The notes: generated from the letters alone by a model not told the origin. A stretch of 64,000 bases of DNA from an uncultured Lactobacillus sp. (GCA_948500755.1 CAOOYH010000003.1:48959-112958); one strand, 5' to 3'. Numbered from the stretch's first letter, positions 16,923-27,193 are shown. Numbers and translations: made by a program.

Positions 16923-17090
16923 ATGATAACCAGCTTAATATTGTTGAATATCTGTATAATCACTACCTATAAGTTATTCCAAGGCGTAGATCTGCGCCGA
17001 TTAGTTGTCGAACTGAATCTAGAATTTATGAATAAATTCGGCATAACAGCATTGACAACAATCCTTTTCCATTACGTCTTTTTATCGTAA
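16923..17090 (+). CDS. Small hydrophobic membrane peptide (55 aa)
   Basis: 55 residues beginning MITSLILLNICIITTYKLF, with two hydrophobic segments (2-19 and about 37-54) around a charged middle. Translation is supported by AGAAGGAGG eight bases before the ATG, and transcription by an extended -10 (TGCTAAGAT, 16892-16900). It runs opposite to the RT and AbiH genes and lies between them. It could be a small toxin or effector of the island, or an unrelated peptide; no family recognised. Confidence 0.45.
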   Translation: MITSLILLNICIITTYKLFQGVDLRRLVVELNLEFMNKFGITALTTILFHYVFLS

Positions 17091-17189
17091 TGCATTTATA
17101 TAATAATTCATTTTATGAACAATATCAATTTAAACCTCAAAAGATATCTTTTTATAATTGTTTATCAATTTAATTTCACAATCAAAAGT

Positions 17190-18530
17190 TTAATAAAATT
17201 GATAATTAATTTGAATTTTATCAGCTTTTTTACCTATCAAGTTTTTTATCGACATAATACTCCTTTTTATGTCTAAATCATCATGAGAATATGAAAAAAA
17301 AGTAATGTTTTGTAACTTAGGAGCCGTAAATAACTCTTTAAAAATTTCTTCATCATCGACAACTTTATCTTCATGATTTGGATAGATATTTATTTGCTTT
17401 GAATCTAAAGAATGTCCGATTATTACTATTTTTTCGATTTCATCAATTTTCAAATTATTCAAGTTTATTTTAAATGGAATATAATTATTAGATTTAAAAT
17501 ATAAGTTCATAATCTTAAAGTAAGCTTTTAAACTTTTTTCATTCCGTCGTTTCATATTATAGAACCTATAATTTTTCCGACTATTTATTAATTCATATTC
17601 CAAATTAGTTAATCCTTTAATTTTAAAACTATTTCGCAATTTTGTTGTTGTATCCGTTTCAAAAATTGTATAGAGATCGGCAGATTGATTAAAATTTTTT
17701 AAAATAATAGAGTTACACGAATAAGCCGGTAATCCTATTAATTTATTGAAATCACGTTTATTACCTTTAATCCTATTATCTATGTCTTTTAAATTTCCTA
17801 TAGACCAATATTCTTCATTAAGAAGTATATTTTCATTTAATCTACTTAGAATTGAATACATTCCTTCTATTAGTTTATAAAATGGATAATAATAATTAAA
17901 ATTATTATATGAATTTAAATATGGAAAAAATGTATTAGTAAAACTTTTATCTAAAGAATATTTACTACCATACCAACGTTGAAAGTTTAGAATCTCGCGT
18001 TGAATTCTTTTTGATAAAAAACTACCTCTAGGATCTATATCAAGCAAGTATCTATCTCTCGATAATCCCAATACAATATCTCTATTGTTTTTATATTCTT
18101 TAATTGATCCATGGATATAGTTAATTTTCTCAGACCGAACTTTAAAAATATGTTCTAAAGTCTGAGTATAATTAAAGTTAATTATACATTGTGCACTATT
18201 TAAAATTTTAGAAATATTCTTATGCCTATTTCTAATTTCATTAACCCCTTTACTTTCTAGTTTACTTTCTTCGATATCAAGATAATTTATAAAAGCGCGG
18301 ACTACTTCTTTAAAATTGCCAAACCAAATATCCCATCCGGGCACTCCTGCACTTCCATTAACTATTTCTTCATAATAGCGATTTTCTAAATCGCTCCAAT
18401 CTTCGTAGTTATAAATGTCATAATTAACATCAATGGACTTATATTGCGGACTATAGATAAAATCAATAAATCTACTTTTTAACCCTAGATTTAAATCTAA
18501 ACCATTTCCTATTATTATCAACGTTTTCAT
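17190..18530 (-). CDS. abiH: AbiH-family abortive infection protein
   Basis: 446 residues, cytoplasmic. The N-terminus TLIIIGNGLDLNLGLKSRF is the Rossmann-like opening of the AbiH family, and the later blocks CIINFNYTQTLEHIF (about 115-129), NYIHGSIKE (137-145) and IVIIGHSLDSKQI near the C-terminus are the other family hallmarks. AbiH was described as a single-gene phage-abortive protein in Lactococcus; its biochemistry is not settled. AAGGA precedes the ATG. It lies upstream of the RT gene in the same direction, with about 440 bases between them. High AT content fits horizontal transfer. Confidence 0.8.
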   Translation of the reverse strand: MKTLIIIGNGLDLNLGLKSRFIDFIYSPQYKSIDVNYDIYNYEDWSDLENRYYEEIVNGSAGVPGWDIWFGNFKEVVRAFINYLDIEESKLESKGVNEIRNRHKNISKILNSAQCIINFNYTQTLEHIFKVRSEKINYIHGSIKEYKNNRDIVLGLSRDRYLLDIDPRGSFLSKRIQREILNFQRWYGSKYSLDKSFTNTFFPYLNSYNNFNYYYPFYKLIEGMYSILSRLNENILLNEEYWSIGNLKDIDNRIKGNKRDFNKLIGLPAYSCNSIILKNFNQSADLYTIFETDTTTKLRNSFKIKGLTNLEYELINSRKNYRFYNMKRRNEKSLKAYFKIMNLYFKSNNYIPFKINLNNLKIDEIEKIVIIGHSLDSKQINIYPNHEDKVVDDEEIFKELFTAPKLQNITFFSYSHDDLDIKRSIMSIKNLIGKKADKIQINYQFY

Positions 18531-18759
18531 TTATTAATTCCTTAACTATATTGACTCTATAATTTCTCCTATTTGATGCCTTATCTATATGATAAATTGT
18601 TAATAGGATTTTCTTATAGAATGTCAAACGCTATTATAGAAAAAAAGAGTATACTAAACATAGTTCCAAAAGACTAGTCTTTCAGCAGTTTTTCAATTAT
18701 TATGTACTAAGCATTTATTAATGAATTGTCTTGGAATAATTATAAAATTGATGTGTGTA

Positions 18760-19160
18760 GACCAAATTTATAATAGTTGGATTCAAATGATTAGCACATG
18801 CAATTAAAGCCACCTTGTCATGCTTATTGAAAGATGGCTTTTTCAATTTGTAAATAGTAGTCAATTGAATGATTTTGAACTTTACCCTAATTTCTTAACA
18901 TACTTTGAATCATCTCTGTTTCAACAGCTCTGCCTTGACTACGAATTGTATCATCCTTAAATATATTTACCGAATTGATATCTGTTTAGATCTAAGCCTA
19001 GGAAAGCATTGAGTTGTTTATAATTATCAAAGCAAGTAAGATCATCAGGATCCCCCCAGAATAAAGCACTATTTAATTGACCAGCTCCTAGAATGCCGGA
19101 AATAACTTTGAAGTCATTCAAGCCAATAGCTGTTTATCAAAAAGCCAACCATTAGAACCG
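18760..19160 (-). pseudogene. Degenerate IS110-family transposase remnant
   Basis: Reading the minus strand in pieces gives VISGILGAGQLNSALFWGDP, then CFDNYKQLNAFLGLDLNRYQFG, then DDTIRSQGRAVETEMIQSML and KKPSFNKHDKVALIACAN. That is the order of the C-terminal Transposase_20 region of IS110-type enzymes, broken by stops and frameshifts. No intact end sequences were seen. It marks the border between the defence-like island and the EPS operon. Confidence 0.7.
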
Positions 19161-19181
19161 AGTATTTATAATTAGTTACTT

Positions 19182-20198
19182 TTATAATTTAAAGAACCTG
19201 CTAACGAAAGGAATACGCAGAGCAATTTCTACAATTACCAAACATAGAACAAATAAAATGGGAATCATCAAAATAGGATAACTATATAGAATGTGAATTT
19301 TCATTAATTTACCAATAAAAAATGGATGAAGCATATATATTCCCATAGTTGCTGGAATAATAAATTCAATCACTTTTTTATTACGCGGAGAAAAAATAGA
19401 AAAGATTATAAGTATCAATACTGAAGTAAATATAATCAAAGCATTTCCATAATTTGCTTCCGCATAGGGCCAATGAATTATATTTCTATTCCAAGTTGAA
19501 TATGCAACTACTGCAACATATAGAATTATAGTTACAATACTTATTATTTCAAAATGCTGTTTACAAATTTTTTTAATTTTTTCAAAATGTCTATTTCCAA
19601 TTAAACCACCCAAAAGATAATATTCAATATATAAATATAGTCTAAAAACTTGGGGTATATTTTGAATATTGGAACTATTTCCAAAATGCATAGAAATGTC
19701 AATACCTATGCAGATCAAAGTAACTATCCCTGTTAAAATTAAGTATCCTACAAAGTTTTTTTGTAAAAGGTACCATAGCAATGGAGATAGCACTAACATC
19801 ATAATAAGAGCCCAAAAAAACCAAAAATGATAGAAATGTTGATTTGGAATCCCTACAAATGCTGAACCTTTCAACTCTTCAAAGAAAACAAAATTATGGG
19901 TTATACATAAATGAATTATACTATATATTAATATCCACCCAATTATTATAAAAAGAATATCTCCCACTCTTTTCATAACATAAAAATATGAAATCGTTCT
20001 TTTATTTAATACAAAATAACTACTTGCCATGAAAAATATAGGAATTGCAATACTTCCAGCATAATAAACACTTAAGTTAACTATGCTACTTTTAACTATT
20101 GAACTTGTTGGTCTTAAAGAATGAAGACATAATACCAAAATACATGCTAGAATTTTAGCTAAATCTAAGCCATAATTTCTATGTTTTCTATTGCTCAA
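19182..20198 (-). CDS. Membrane O-acyltransferase (Acyltransferase 3 family)
   Basis: 338 residues with about ten transmembrane helices. The N-terminus RKHRNYGLDLAKILACILVLCLHS is the usual start of this family, with the active His in the first helix region (LHSLRP). Such enzymes add acetyl or similar groups to sugars on the outer face. As the last gene of the EPS operon, directly after the flippase, it most likely decorates the polysaccharide. The acyl donor and position cannot be read from sequence. Confidence 0.8.
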   Translation of the reverse strand: MSNRKHRNYGLDLAKILACILVLCLHSLRPTSSIVKSSIVNLSVYYAGSIAIPIFFMASSYFVLNKRTISYFYVMKRVGDILFIIIGWILIYSIIHLCITHNFVFFEELKGSAFVGIPNQHFYHFWFFWALIMMLVLSPLLWYLLQKNFVGYLILTGIVTLICIGIDISMHFGNSSNIQNIPQVFRLYLYIEYYLLGGLIGNRHFEKIKKICKQHFEIISIVTIILYVAVVAYSTWNRNIIHWPYAEANYGNALIIFTSVLILIIFSIFSPRNKKVIEFIIPATMGIYMLHPFFIGKLMKIHILYSYPILMIPILFVLCLVIVEIALRIPFVSRFFKL

Positions 20199-20211
20199 TC
20201 TATTACTCTCA

Positions 20212-21639
20212 CTATCTTTTTAATTTATTTCCTACTAAATCTCTCAATTGATCTACAAGGGGAGCCCTTAGAATCAATACCATTACTCCATAAATAATGA
20301 CGCCAACAATGACTTCTAATCCCATCATAGGCCAACTATCTTTCAAATATTGATTCATCCAAAATACAGGAATGAACATAACAATTCCAGATAATAGATA
20401 CTTCCAAGAACTAGAAAATAATTGCTTATAGTTTAGCAATCCTCTAACAGCCCAAAGTTGATATAAAGTTACTGAAATTTCAGAAATTACTGTAGACCAC
20501 ATTGCTCCATATAATCCCCACGTATGAATCAACGGCACATTCAAGATAATATTTACAAATGCCCCTACTGTTACTGAAATAGTAAAGTCACGTTGATGAT
20601 TAATTGGAAGTAAGTACTGAACACCAAGAACATTACTCCAGGCAATCATTAAAATTACGATAGATTCAATCATCATAGCTGGACCAACTGGACCATATCC
20701 AGGGCCATAGTACTTTGGTACCAAAGTCAATGAAATTGCAGCCAGACCAAACATCATTGGATATGAAACGGCAGAGACAAAATCAAATGACTTATAAAGC
20801 ATTCGATTGACTTCTCGCATATTTCCCTTTGATACCACATTAGCCACATGGGGAAGCATTACAGTACCGGTGGCTGTCACTAAAGCCAAAATCAACTTAA
20901 CTAAGTTATCAGAATATTGGTAATAACCTGAAGCAGTTTCACTTATCATTCCACCTAGCATAGTTTTATTTAATTGAACATAAACTTGCGTAGCAATTTG
21001 TGGAATGAACAATTCGGCCATTGGTAAAAAATGGCGCCAAGGATCTAGAAGCTTAATATTAATCTTAGGAAGATCTTTTTTGATATTAGGCCATAAGGTT
21101 AAGTTACCTAACAATGTCGAAATCGCTAAGACAACAATATATAAAGTTACATCATAAGGCCCCTTAATCAAAAGAAAGATAGCCACCATAGATAACAATT
21201 TAACAAAAGAATTCTTTAAGACTGTAACTTTAAAGTTCTCTATTCCTTCATAAAACCAAGAAATATCAAATGCTACTGCAATCAAATTAATAGATTGTGC
21301 AACCATATATTCTGGCTGTCTAGTGTAAAACAGCATAAACACTTCAAAAGCAATAATTGCAAGAAGCGTCATTATAGTTTTAACTATTTGAATTTCCCAA
21401 AATGTCTGAGACATTTTTCGAGGATTTTCACGCACATAAGCAATTTGTCGATTACCATAATATCCAATTCCCATACTTGCAAAAAGAATAAAATATTGGA
21501 TTATTGAATTAGTAAAAGCATTCGCACCTACACCTTCAGGGCGCAAAACCCGACTGACATAAGCTGAAGTAATTAAAGGCACTATAATTGCTAAAACTTG
21601 ATATCCTACATTATAAAGGTAATTTCTGATAACCTTCAT
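20212..21639 (-). CDS. wzx: Polysaccharide flippase (Wzx-type)
   Basis: 475 residues with 12-14 transmembrane helices of the MOP/MATE-like polysaccharide exporter family. The N-terminus (NYLYNVGYQVLAIIVPLITSAYVSRVLRPEGVG) is typical: a long first helix then a short loop with arginines. It should flip the undecaprenyl-linked repeat unit to the outer face for the polymerase encoded at 25985-27190. Fifteen bases separate it from the acyltransferase gene, and six from glf. Confidence 0.92.
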   Translation of the reverse strand: MKVIRNYLYNVGYQVLAIIVPLITSAYVSRVLRPEGVGANAFTNSIIQYFILFASMGIGYYGNRQIAYVRENPRKMSQTFWEIQIVKTIMTLLAIIAFEVFMLFYTRQPEYMVAQSINLIAVAFDISWFYEGIENFKVTVLKNSFVKLLSMVAIFLLIKGPYDVTLYIVVLAISTLLGNLTLWPNIKKDLPKINIKLLDPWRHFLPMAELFIPQIATQVYVQLNKTMLGGMISETASGYYQYSDNLVKLILALVTATGTVMLPHVANVVSKGNMREVNRMLYKSFDFVSAVSYPMMFGLAAISLTLVPKYYGPGYGPVGPAMMIESIVILMIAWSNVLGVQYLLPINHQRDFTISVTVGAFVNIILNVPLIHTWGLYGAMWSTVISEISVTLYQLWAVRGLLNYKQLFSSSWKYLLSGIVMFIPVFWMNQYLKDSWPMMGLEVIVGVIIYGVMVLILRAPLVDQLRDLVGNKLKR

Positions 21640-21644
21640 CTAAA

Positions 21645-22766
21645 CTAATCACCAAATTCATTATTCACTGCATCAAGCGCCGCCGCAATAACTTGATCCA
21701 TGTTGTAATACTTATATTGACCTAAACGTCCACCAAAAATCACTTTATCATCAGTATTTTTAGCAAGTTCTGCATATTTTGCATACATGCCATTATTACG
21801 ATCATTATTTACTGGGTAATAAGGCTCATCCCCACGCTTCCAATCAGCTGGATATTCCCGGGTAATAATTGTCTTATCCTTATCACCTTTACCAAATTCA
21901 AAATGCTTGTGTTCAATTACACGAGTATAAGGAATTTCAGCTTCCGTATAGTTAACAACAGCATTTCCTTGGTAATTACCAACATTCTTTTCTTCAGTTT
22001 CAAAACGAAGTGAACGGTATTCAAGTTCGCCTAATTTATAATCAAAGAACTTATCGATCATACCAGTGTAAACAACTTTATCGTAATTCTTTAAATACTC
22101 ATTCTTCTTATCAAAGAAATCAGTATTCAATTCAACGGTAATGTTAGGATTATCAAGCATGTTTTCCACCATCTTAGTGTATCCACCAATTGGAATACCT
22201 TGATAATCATCATTAAAGTAGTTGTTATCATAAATTAAACGAACTGGAAGACGCTTAATAATGAAAGCTGGAAGTTCAGTAGCTTTTCTACCCCATTGCT
22301 TTTCAGTGTAACCCTTAATAAGCTTTTCGTAGATATCTCTACCAATCAAAGAAATAGCTTGTTCTTCCAAGTTCTTTGGTTCTTTTCCAGCCATTTCTTG
22401 ACGTTGCTCATTAATCTTTGCCATCGCTTCTTGTGGGGTTTTAACTCCCCACATTTCGCTAAAAGTGTTCATATTGAAAGGCAAATTATACATATGTCCC
22501 TTGTAGTTTGCTACGGGACTATTCGTATAACGGTTAAAATCAGCAAATTGATGTACATAATCCCAAACTTCTTTATTTGATGTATGGAAAATGTGTGCAC
22601 CATATTGATGAACTTGAATTCCATCTACTTCTTTAGTGTAGATGTTGCCTGCAATATGCTCTCTTTTTTCAATAATTGTAACTTGGTTTCCATGCTTTGC
22701 AGCCTCATGAGCAAATACTGCTCCGAAAAGGCCAGAACCTACTATTAGATAATTATTTATTTTCAT
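21645..22766 (-). CDS. glf: UDP-galactopyranose mutase
   Basis: 373 residues, flavoenzyme. FAD-binding N-terminus LIVGSGLFGAVFAHEAAKHG, then GAHIFHTSNKEVWDYVHQF and KGYTEKQWGRKATELP, all standard Glf blocks; the conserved RLGQYKYYNMDQVI ends it. It converts UDP-galactopyranose to UDP-galactofuranose, so the polysaccharide probably contains Galf. Its start overlaps the end of the next gene upstream, a probable galactofuranosyltransferase, by 14 bases. Confidence 0.96.
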   Translation of the reverse strand: MKINNYLIVGSGLFGAVFAHEAAKHGNQVTIIEKREHIAGNIYTKEVDGIQVHQYGAHIFHTSNKEVWDYVHQFADFNRYTNSPVANYKGHMYNLPFNMNTFSEMWGVKTPQEAMAKINEQRQEMAGKEPKNLEEQAISLIGRDIYEKLIKGYTEKQWGRKATELPAFIIKRLPVRLIYDNNYFNDDYQGIPIGGYTKMVENMLDNPNITVELNTDFFDKKNEYLKNYDKVVYTGMIDKFFDYKLGELEYRSLRFETEEKNVGNYQGNAVVNYTEAEIPYTRVIEHKHFEFGKGDKDKTIITREYPADWKRGDEPYYPVNNDRNNGMYAKYAELAKNTDDKVIFGGRLGQYKYYNMDQVIAAALDAVNNEFGD

Positions 22767-23838
22767 TTTTCTTATTAATTATTTTACTTTCAATATTATC
22801 AAGCTGTGTATTTAAATATTTTCCTTGTAATAATTTGTTTTTAATTAATTTAACAGAATCTAGCATTTTATCGTATTTTTTAGCATCTATAGATGAAAGT
22901 TTATTAGGAATTTCATCTATAGATGAAATTGTTATACCCACATTATTCTTTTTAACAAATTGAGCTTCTGCTGCCTGATCCCAAATTATTATAGGTATAT
23001 TGGCAACTAAATACATAGATAATTTATGTGGATTATTGTATTTCAAATAATTTCCAACTAATCCTGTACACGTATTAGATTTTTCACCATCCCATATGAG
23101 ACCATATTTTCCTTTTATTATACTGCTTATCTTCTCAGAACTATATGTTCCTTGATAATTTAAATATGGTGATTTATCTTTTTTTAATTCATATCCATTA
23201 CCATATAAATTTATACCCAAATCCCTAATATTATCTGGAATCGTATAAATAAATCTGGATTTATTTAAATTGCCAGCAAAACAAATTGTAGCTTCATCAT
23301 CAAAATGAGAATCTTTATTTTGATAACTTGATAAATAATCAAAAATTTCTAAATTAAAAATGCGATTACTATTTATTCCACTTTTAATTAAATAATCTGT
23401 CATATTCTTATTATGTGAAATAATTGCATATGCTAATTTCAAATCATCAAGATTACTATGATTTACTCTTTCTTCTCTTAAATCATTTATATCATGAACA
23501 ATTGCTATTAGTTTATAAAATTTTGATAATTTAGAAAATATAGAACTATAATCTATTTTATTATTACTATTCGTAAATTGAGCCATCATAGGATATTGAA
23601 TTACTATAGTACTATTTAAAGGAATGTTATTCTTAATTTTATTTATAAATAATAATGCCTTCAATTTAAATGCTATTCTATTACCGTGTTTTCTTTCCAA
23701 TCCTAATTGCAAAGCACTAATGGGAATATATTTTCTTTTCTGCAAAATATTTTCTACGTCATTTCTTGCTTTATTTCCAGCAGTAGTTCCATCAGGATTA
23801 CGTTCACTTAGGTAATATATACGATTAGATGATTTCAT
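22753..23838 (-). CDS. Probable galactofuranosyltransferase
   Basis: 361 residues, GT-B-like and cytoplasmic. The start YYLSERNPDGTTAGNKARNDVENIL and the C-terminal block GLIWDGEKSNTCTGLVGNYLKYNNPHKLSMYL match the pattern of beta-1,6-galactofuranosyltransferases of the WbbI type in lactic acid bacteria. The 14-base overlap with glf supports use of UDP-Galf. The family call is by recognition, the donor by context. Confidence 0.7.
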   Translation of the reverse strand: MKSSNRIYYLSERNPDGTTAGNKARNDVENILQKRKYIPISALQLGLERKHGNRIAFKLKALLFINKIKNNIPLNSTIVIQYPMMAQFTNSNNKIDYSSIFSKLSKFYKLIAIVHDINDLREERVNHSNLDDLKLAYAIISHNKNMTDYLIKSGINSNRIFNLEIFDYLSSYQNKDSHFDDEATICFAGNLNKSRFIYTIPDNIRDLGINLYGNGYELKKDKSPYLNYQGTYSSEKISSIIKGKYGLIWDGEKSNTCTGLVGNYLKYNNPHKLSMYLVANIPIIIWDQAAEAQFVKKNNVGITISSIDEIPNKLSSIDAKKYDKMLDSVKLIKNKLLQGKYLNTQLDNIESKIINKKNENK

Positions 23839-23849
23839 AATTAATTACC

Positions 23850-24737
23850 TCAACACTTAGAATTTAAAATTCTTTTTGCTAATTTATAATCTTTTTGTAA
23901 TTCTTTTAAATTTAAATCATTTTTATTTTCAGTTAAATTTAGGTTAAACAATCCTACTTTCTCAGTATTAGGAATCTCTATTCTATGCTTTTCAATTTGT
24001 TGATTACATATTACAACAGGAACATTTGAAATAACTTCTACAGTTTTTAACCATAGATCGTCAACGGTTAAATACTTTTTTATCGATGTCAAATCAAATA
24101 ATAACTTAGTATTTAATATGTGGGGTGGATATAGTACCCCTCCTACTCCTGTAGCTAATAACTTCATTGAAGGAATTCCTACCATAGAAGAACTAAAGAT
24201 CCATTTTTTATACATCTCAAAATTATTATTATTAAAAATTATCTCATGTGCTCGTCCTGCTACAACACAATTAGGATATTCTAGATGCATACGATATAGT
24301 TCTTTTACTAAGTTTTTACTATAAATCATATCATCATCAACTGTTATAACGATATCATCCGGAAATTCTTTCATTGCATAATAATACTTTTTATGTGGCT
24401 TGAGATCTAAATCAACAAATTTTATTTCTAAACCATATTTCTGCAAATCTTTAACTGCACTAGGTAAATCTTCTTCTTTTTCATTATTACTTAGATATAA
24501 AACCATGCGATCAGGTAATAAAGTTTGTTTTAACAAGCTTTTTAAGCATAAAGCTAATGTAGGAAACCTCTTTTTATAGCTAGTCAAAGATACTATTAAT
24601 TTTGGATTTCTGTTTTTATTTACAGTAATTGTCCTGAAATTAGTTTGTCTTTTTACATTCGAAATAATAAATGCATTTTTAATAGTTTTAGGGCTTTGCT
24701 TCACAGCATGTCCAACTTTTTGTATTAAATTTACCAT
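23850..24737 (-). CDS. Glycosyltransferase, GT-A fold
   Basis: 295 residues. A basic N-terminal segment precedes a GT-A domain: LIVSLTSYKKRFPTLALCLKSLLKQTLLPDRMVLY (about 50-84), a DDDM metal motif in DIVITVDDDMIYSKNLV (about 130-146), and DDLWLKTVEV near the C-terminal third. This resembles EPS glycosyltransferases that add a sugar to the growing repeat. The acceptor and sugar are unknown. It sits between ugd and the Galf transferase with 11-13 base gaps. Confidence 0.75.
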   Translation of the reverse strand: MVNLIQKVGHAVKQSPKTIKNAFIISNVKRQTNFRTITVNKNRNPKLIVSLTSYKKRFPTLALCLKSLLKQTLLPDRMVLYLSNNEKEEDLPSAVKDLQKYGLEIKFVDLDLKPHKKYYYAMKEFPDDIVITVDDDMIYSKNLVKELYRMHLEYPNCVVAGRAHEIIFNNNNFEMYKKWIFSSSMVGIPSMKLLATGVGGVLYPPHILNTKLLFDLTSIKKYLTVDDLWLKTVEVISNVPVVICNQQIEKHRIEIPNTEKVGLFNLNLTENKNDLNLKELQKDYKLAKRILNSKC

Positions 24738-24750
24738 AAATATATTTTAA

Positions 24751-25998
24751 CTAATCTTTTCTAAAAATATCTCTTGTATAAACTTTTTCTCTTACATCAT
24801 CAAGAACAGCATTATATCTATTAGCAATAATTGCATCAGATTGCTTCTTGAATTCATCTAGATCATTAACTACTTTACTTCCAAAGAAAATAACTCCATC
24901 TTCAAGAGTTGGTTCATAAATAATAACTTTAGCGCCTTTAGCCTTAACTCGCTTCATAACGCCTTGAACTGAACTTTGACGGAAATTATCACTATTAGAT
25001 TTCATTGTTAATCTATAAACACCAACAGTAACTTGTTTTTCTTCTGCTGGATCATAAGTGTTATTGTCATCATAGTCATAATAACCAGCTTTACTCAAAA
25101 CTTGATCCGCAATGAAATCCTTACGAGTGTCGTTTGACTTAACAATAGCTTCAATTAAGTTTTCTGGAACATCTTTATAATTTGCAAGTAATTGCTTAGT
25201 ATCCTTTGGTAAGCAATAACCACCATAGCCAAATGATGGATTATTATAATGGTTACCAATACGTGGATCAAGTCCAATTCCATCGATTATTTCTTGGGTA
25301 TTAAGTCCTTTACTTTCTGCGTAAGTATCTAACTCATTGAAATAACTTACTCTAAGAGCTAAATAAGTGTTAGCAAATAATTTAACGGCCTCAGCTTCAG
25401 TAAAGCCCATAAATAAAGTTGGAATATCTTGTTCTTCTGCTCCTTGTTGTAATAAGGAAGCAAAATCATGAGCTGCATCTACCAAACGTTTGTCAGTTGG
25501 ATCTGTACCTACAACAATACGTGATGGGTGCAAATTATCATAAAGGGCATGACCTTCACGTAAAAATTCAGGACTAAAAATAATGTTATCTGAATCCATT
25601 TCTTTACGAATATGTTTAGTATATCCTACTGGAATTGTAGATTTGATAATCATAATTGCATTAGGATTATACTTCTTAACTAACTTAATAACTGCTTCTA
25701 CGGCTGAAGTGTCAAAGAAATTCTTTTCACTATCATAATTAGTAGGAGTAGCAATAATTACAAAATCGGCATCTTTATATGCAGATTCCGCATCTAAAGT
25801 AGCTTTAAGATTTAATTCTTTATTAGCCAAGAAATCTTCAATTTCTTTATCAACTATTGGAGATTTATGATTATTAATTAGTTCAACTTTTTCTGGCATA
25901 ATATCTACAGCCGTTACCTTGTTATATTGAGATAACAAAGTAGCCAAACTCAAACCGACATAACCAGTTCCTGCAACTGCAATTTTATATTGTTTCAT
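24751..25998 (-). CDS. ugd: UDP-glucose 6-dehydrogenase
   Basis: 415 residues. NAD-binding IAVAGTGYVGLSLATLLSQ at the N-terminus, IIKSTIPVGYT and FSPEFLREGHALYD in the middle, and the catalytic Cys in GYGGYCLPKDTKQL near residue 260. It oxidises UDP-glucose to UDP-glucuronate. Being inside the EPS operon it suggests an acidic polysaccharide with glucuronic acid or a derivative. It overlaps the polymerase gene by 14 bases. Confidence 0.93.
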   Translation of the reverse strand: MKQYKIAVAGTGYVGLSLATLLSQYNKVTAVDIMPEKVELINNHKSPIVDKEIEDFLANKELNLKATLDAESAYKDADFVIIATPTNYDSEKNFFDTSAVEAVIKLVKKYNPNAIMIIKSTIPVGYTKHIRKEMDSDNIIFSPEFLREGHALYDNLHPSRIVVGTDPTDKRLVDAAHDFASLLQQGAEEQDIPTLFMGFTEAEAVKLFANTYLALRVSYFNELDTYAESKGLNTQEIIDGIGLDPRIGNHYNNPSFGYGGYCLPKDTKQLLANYKDVPENLIEAIVKSNDTRKDFIADQVLSKAGYYDYDDNNTYDPAEEKQVTVGVYRLTMKSNSDNFRQSSVQGVMKRVKAKGAKVIIYEPTLEDGVIFFGSKVVNDLDEFKKQSDAIIANRYNAVLDDVREKVYTRDIFRKD

Positions 25999-27190
25999 TT
26001 TTTATATTCTCCTTACTATTATTCCAAATAGAGACTCCTTGAGATAAGTAACTACCAAAAATCAATAAAGAAAAATTTAAAGCAGGAACTTGCATATAAT
26101 TTTCTGTTAATCCCAAGAATGCAAAAGCAATTAAATAAATTGCTCCTCCGAAATTTTTCTCATTTTTGATTTTTATAGTTGAATACCAATACATGACCCA
26201 ATATGCAATCAAAGTTATTACCCCATAATTAATTATAATATACGCATATGAGTTATCTAATCCCATCCATTGTAAAAAACCATTAGAGCTTTGAGCCATT
26301 GATGCACTTATCGTCATCAATGGAGCTCCTAATATGTGTATGCCATATTGATTATAAAAAGTTATCATGTAATATAATCGACCATTAGTAAAACTATTCA
26401 GGCTATTATATAGATTGGTTTGAAAATCAGAAAAATAAATCATATAAAAAATAGATAAAGACATACATATTGTAAATGCAATTACAGGAATATAATATGT
26501 AATTTGTTGTATCCATTTTGGAAATAGATTTGCTCTATATATTATAATCATTATCATTGACACAACACTAAGATATAGTGCAGCTCTTGAATTAGCAGCC
26601 AGATATGAGTAACTTATTATAAATATCCAAATTAATGTATCTCTTATATTCCAACTATTCCATGAGCTATATAATTTAAGAAAAAATAACAACAGAATAT
26701 CATTACCATAAGTTTGTGCAGTGACAAAGCCCAAAGAGTGCCTTAAAACTCCATGTTGGACAATTGATACATCTTGTAAAAAATTAAGATAATAAAGTAT
26801 TAATATCATACACATAGATACAAACATACATCTATACAAGATTTTACTTAATTTTTTTAAATTTAACTCAGAAGGATATTCATATATAAATAAATATGGG
26901 ATTAATAAACTTTTATGTGAATAAAAATATACTCCTATTATAATAGGTACTCCAATTATCAAATAAAGTAATTTTCTTTTATTTATATCTAATATTCTAT
27001 ATATAAATAATCCAATTACAGAAATAAATATAATGGCATTAAGTATATTACTTACTCCAACAAATAACTGTGATTGTCTATTTGAAAAATTAGCTTGTCC
27101 TATAATATACAGTACAAGATAGATACTAATCATACTTATATATATATTAGACTGGAAATTTTTTTTATTTTTTTTACTCATATTAACCAT
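25985..27190 (-). CDS. wzy: Polysaccharide polymerase (Wzy-type)
   Basis: About 400 residues, with 10-12 predicted transmembrane helices and a larger outside loop around residues 230-290. Sequence beyond hydrophobicity is not conserved, which is usual for Wzy. Position in the cluster, next to flippase and transferases, makes polymerase the best call. Met codons at 27190 and 27181 are both possible starts. Very AT-rich. Confidence 0.75.
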   Translation of the reverse strand: MVNMSKKNKKNFQSNIYISMISIYLVLYIIGQANFSNRQSQLFVGVSNILNAIIFISVIGLFIYRILDINKRKLLYLIIGVPIIIGVYFYSHKSLLIPYLFIYEYPSELNLKKLSKILYRCMFVSMCMILILYYLNFLQDVSIVQHGVLRHSLGFVTAQTYGNDILLLFFLKLYSSWNSWNIRDTLIWIFIISYSYLAANSRAALYLSVVSMIMIIIYRANLFPKWIQQITYYIPVIAFTICMSLSIFYMIYFSDFQTNLYNSLNSFTNGRLYYMITFYNQYGIHILGAPLMTISASMAQSSNGFLQWMGLDNSYAYIIINYGVITLIAYWVMYWYSTIKIKNEKNFGGAIYLIAFAFLGLTENYMQVPALNFSLLIFGSYLSQGVSIWNNSKENIKNETI

Positions 27191-27193
27191 TTA

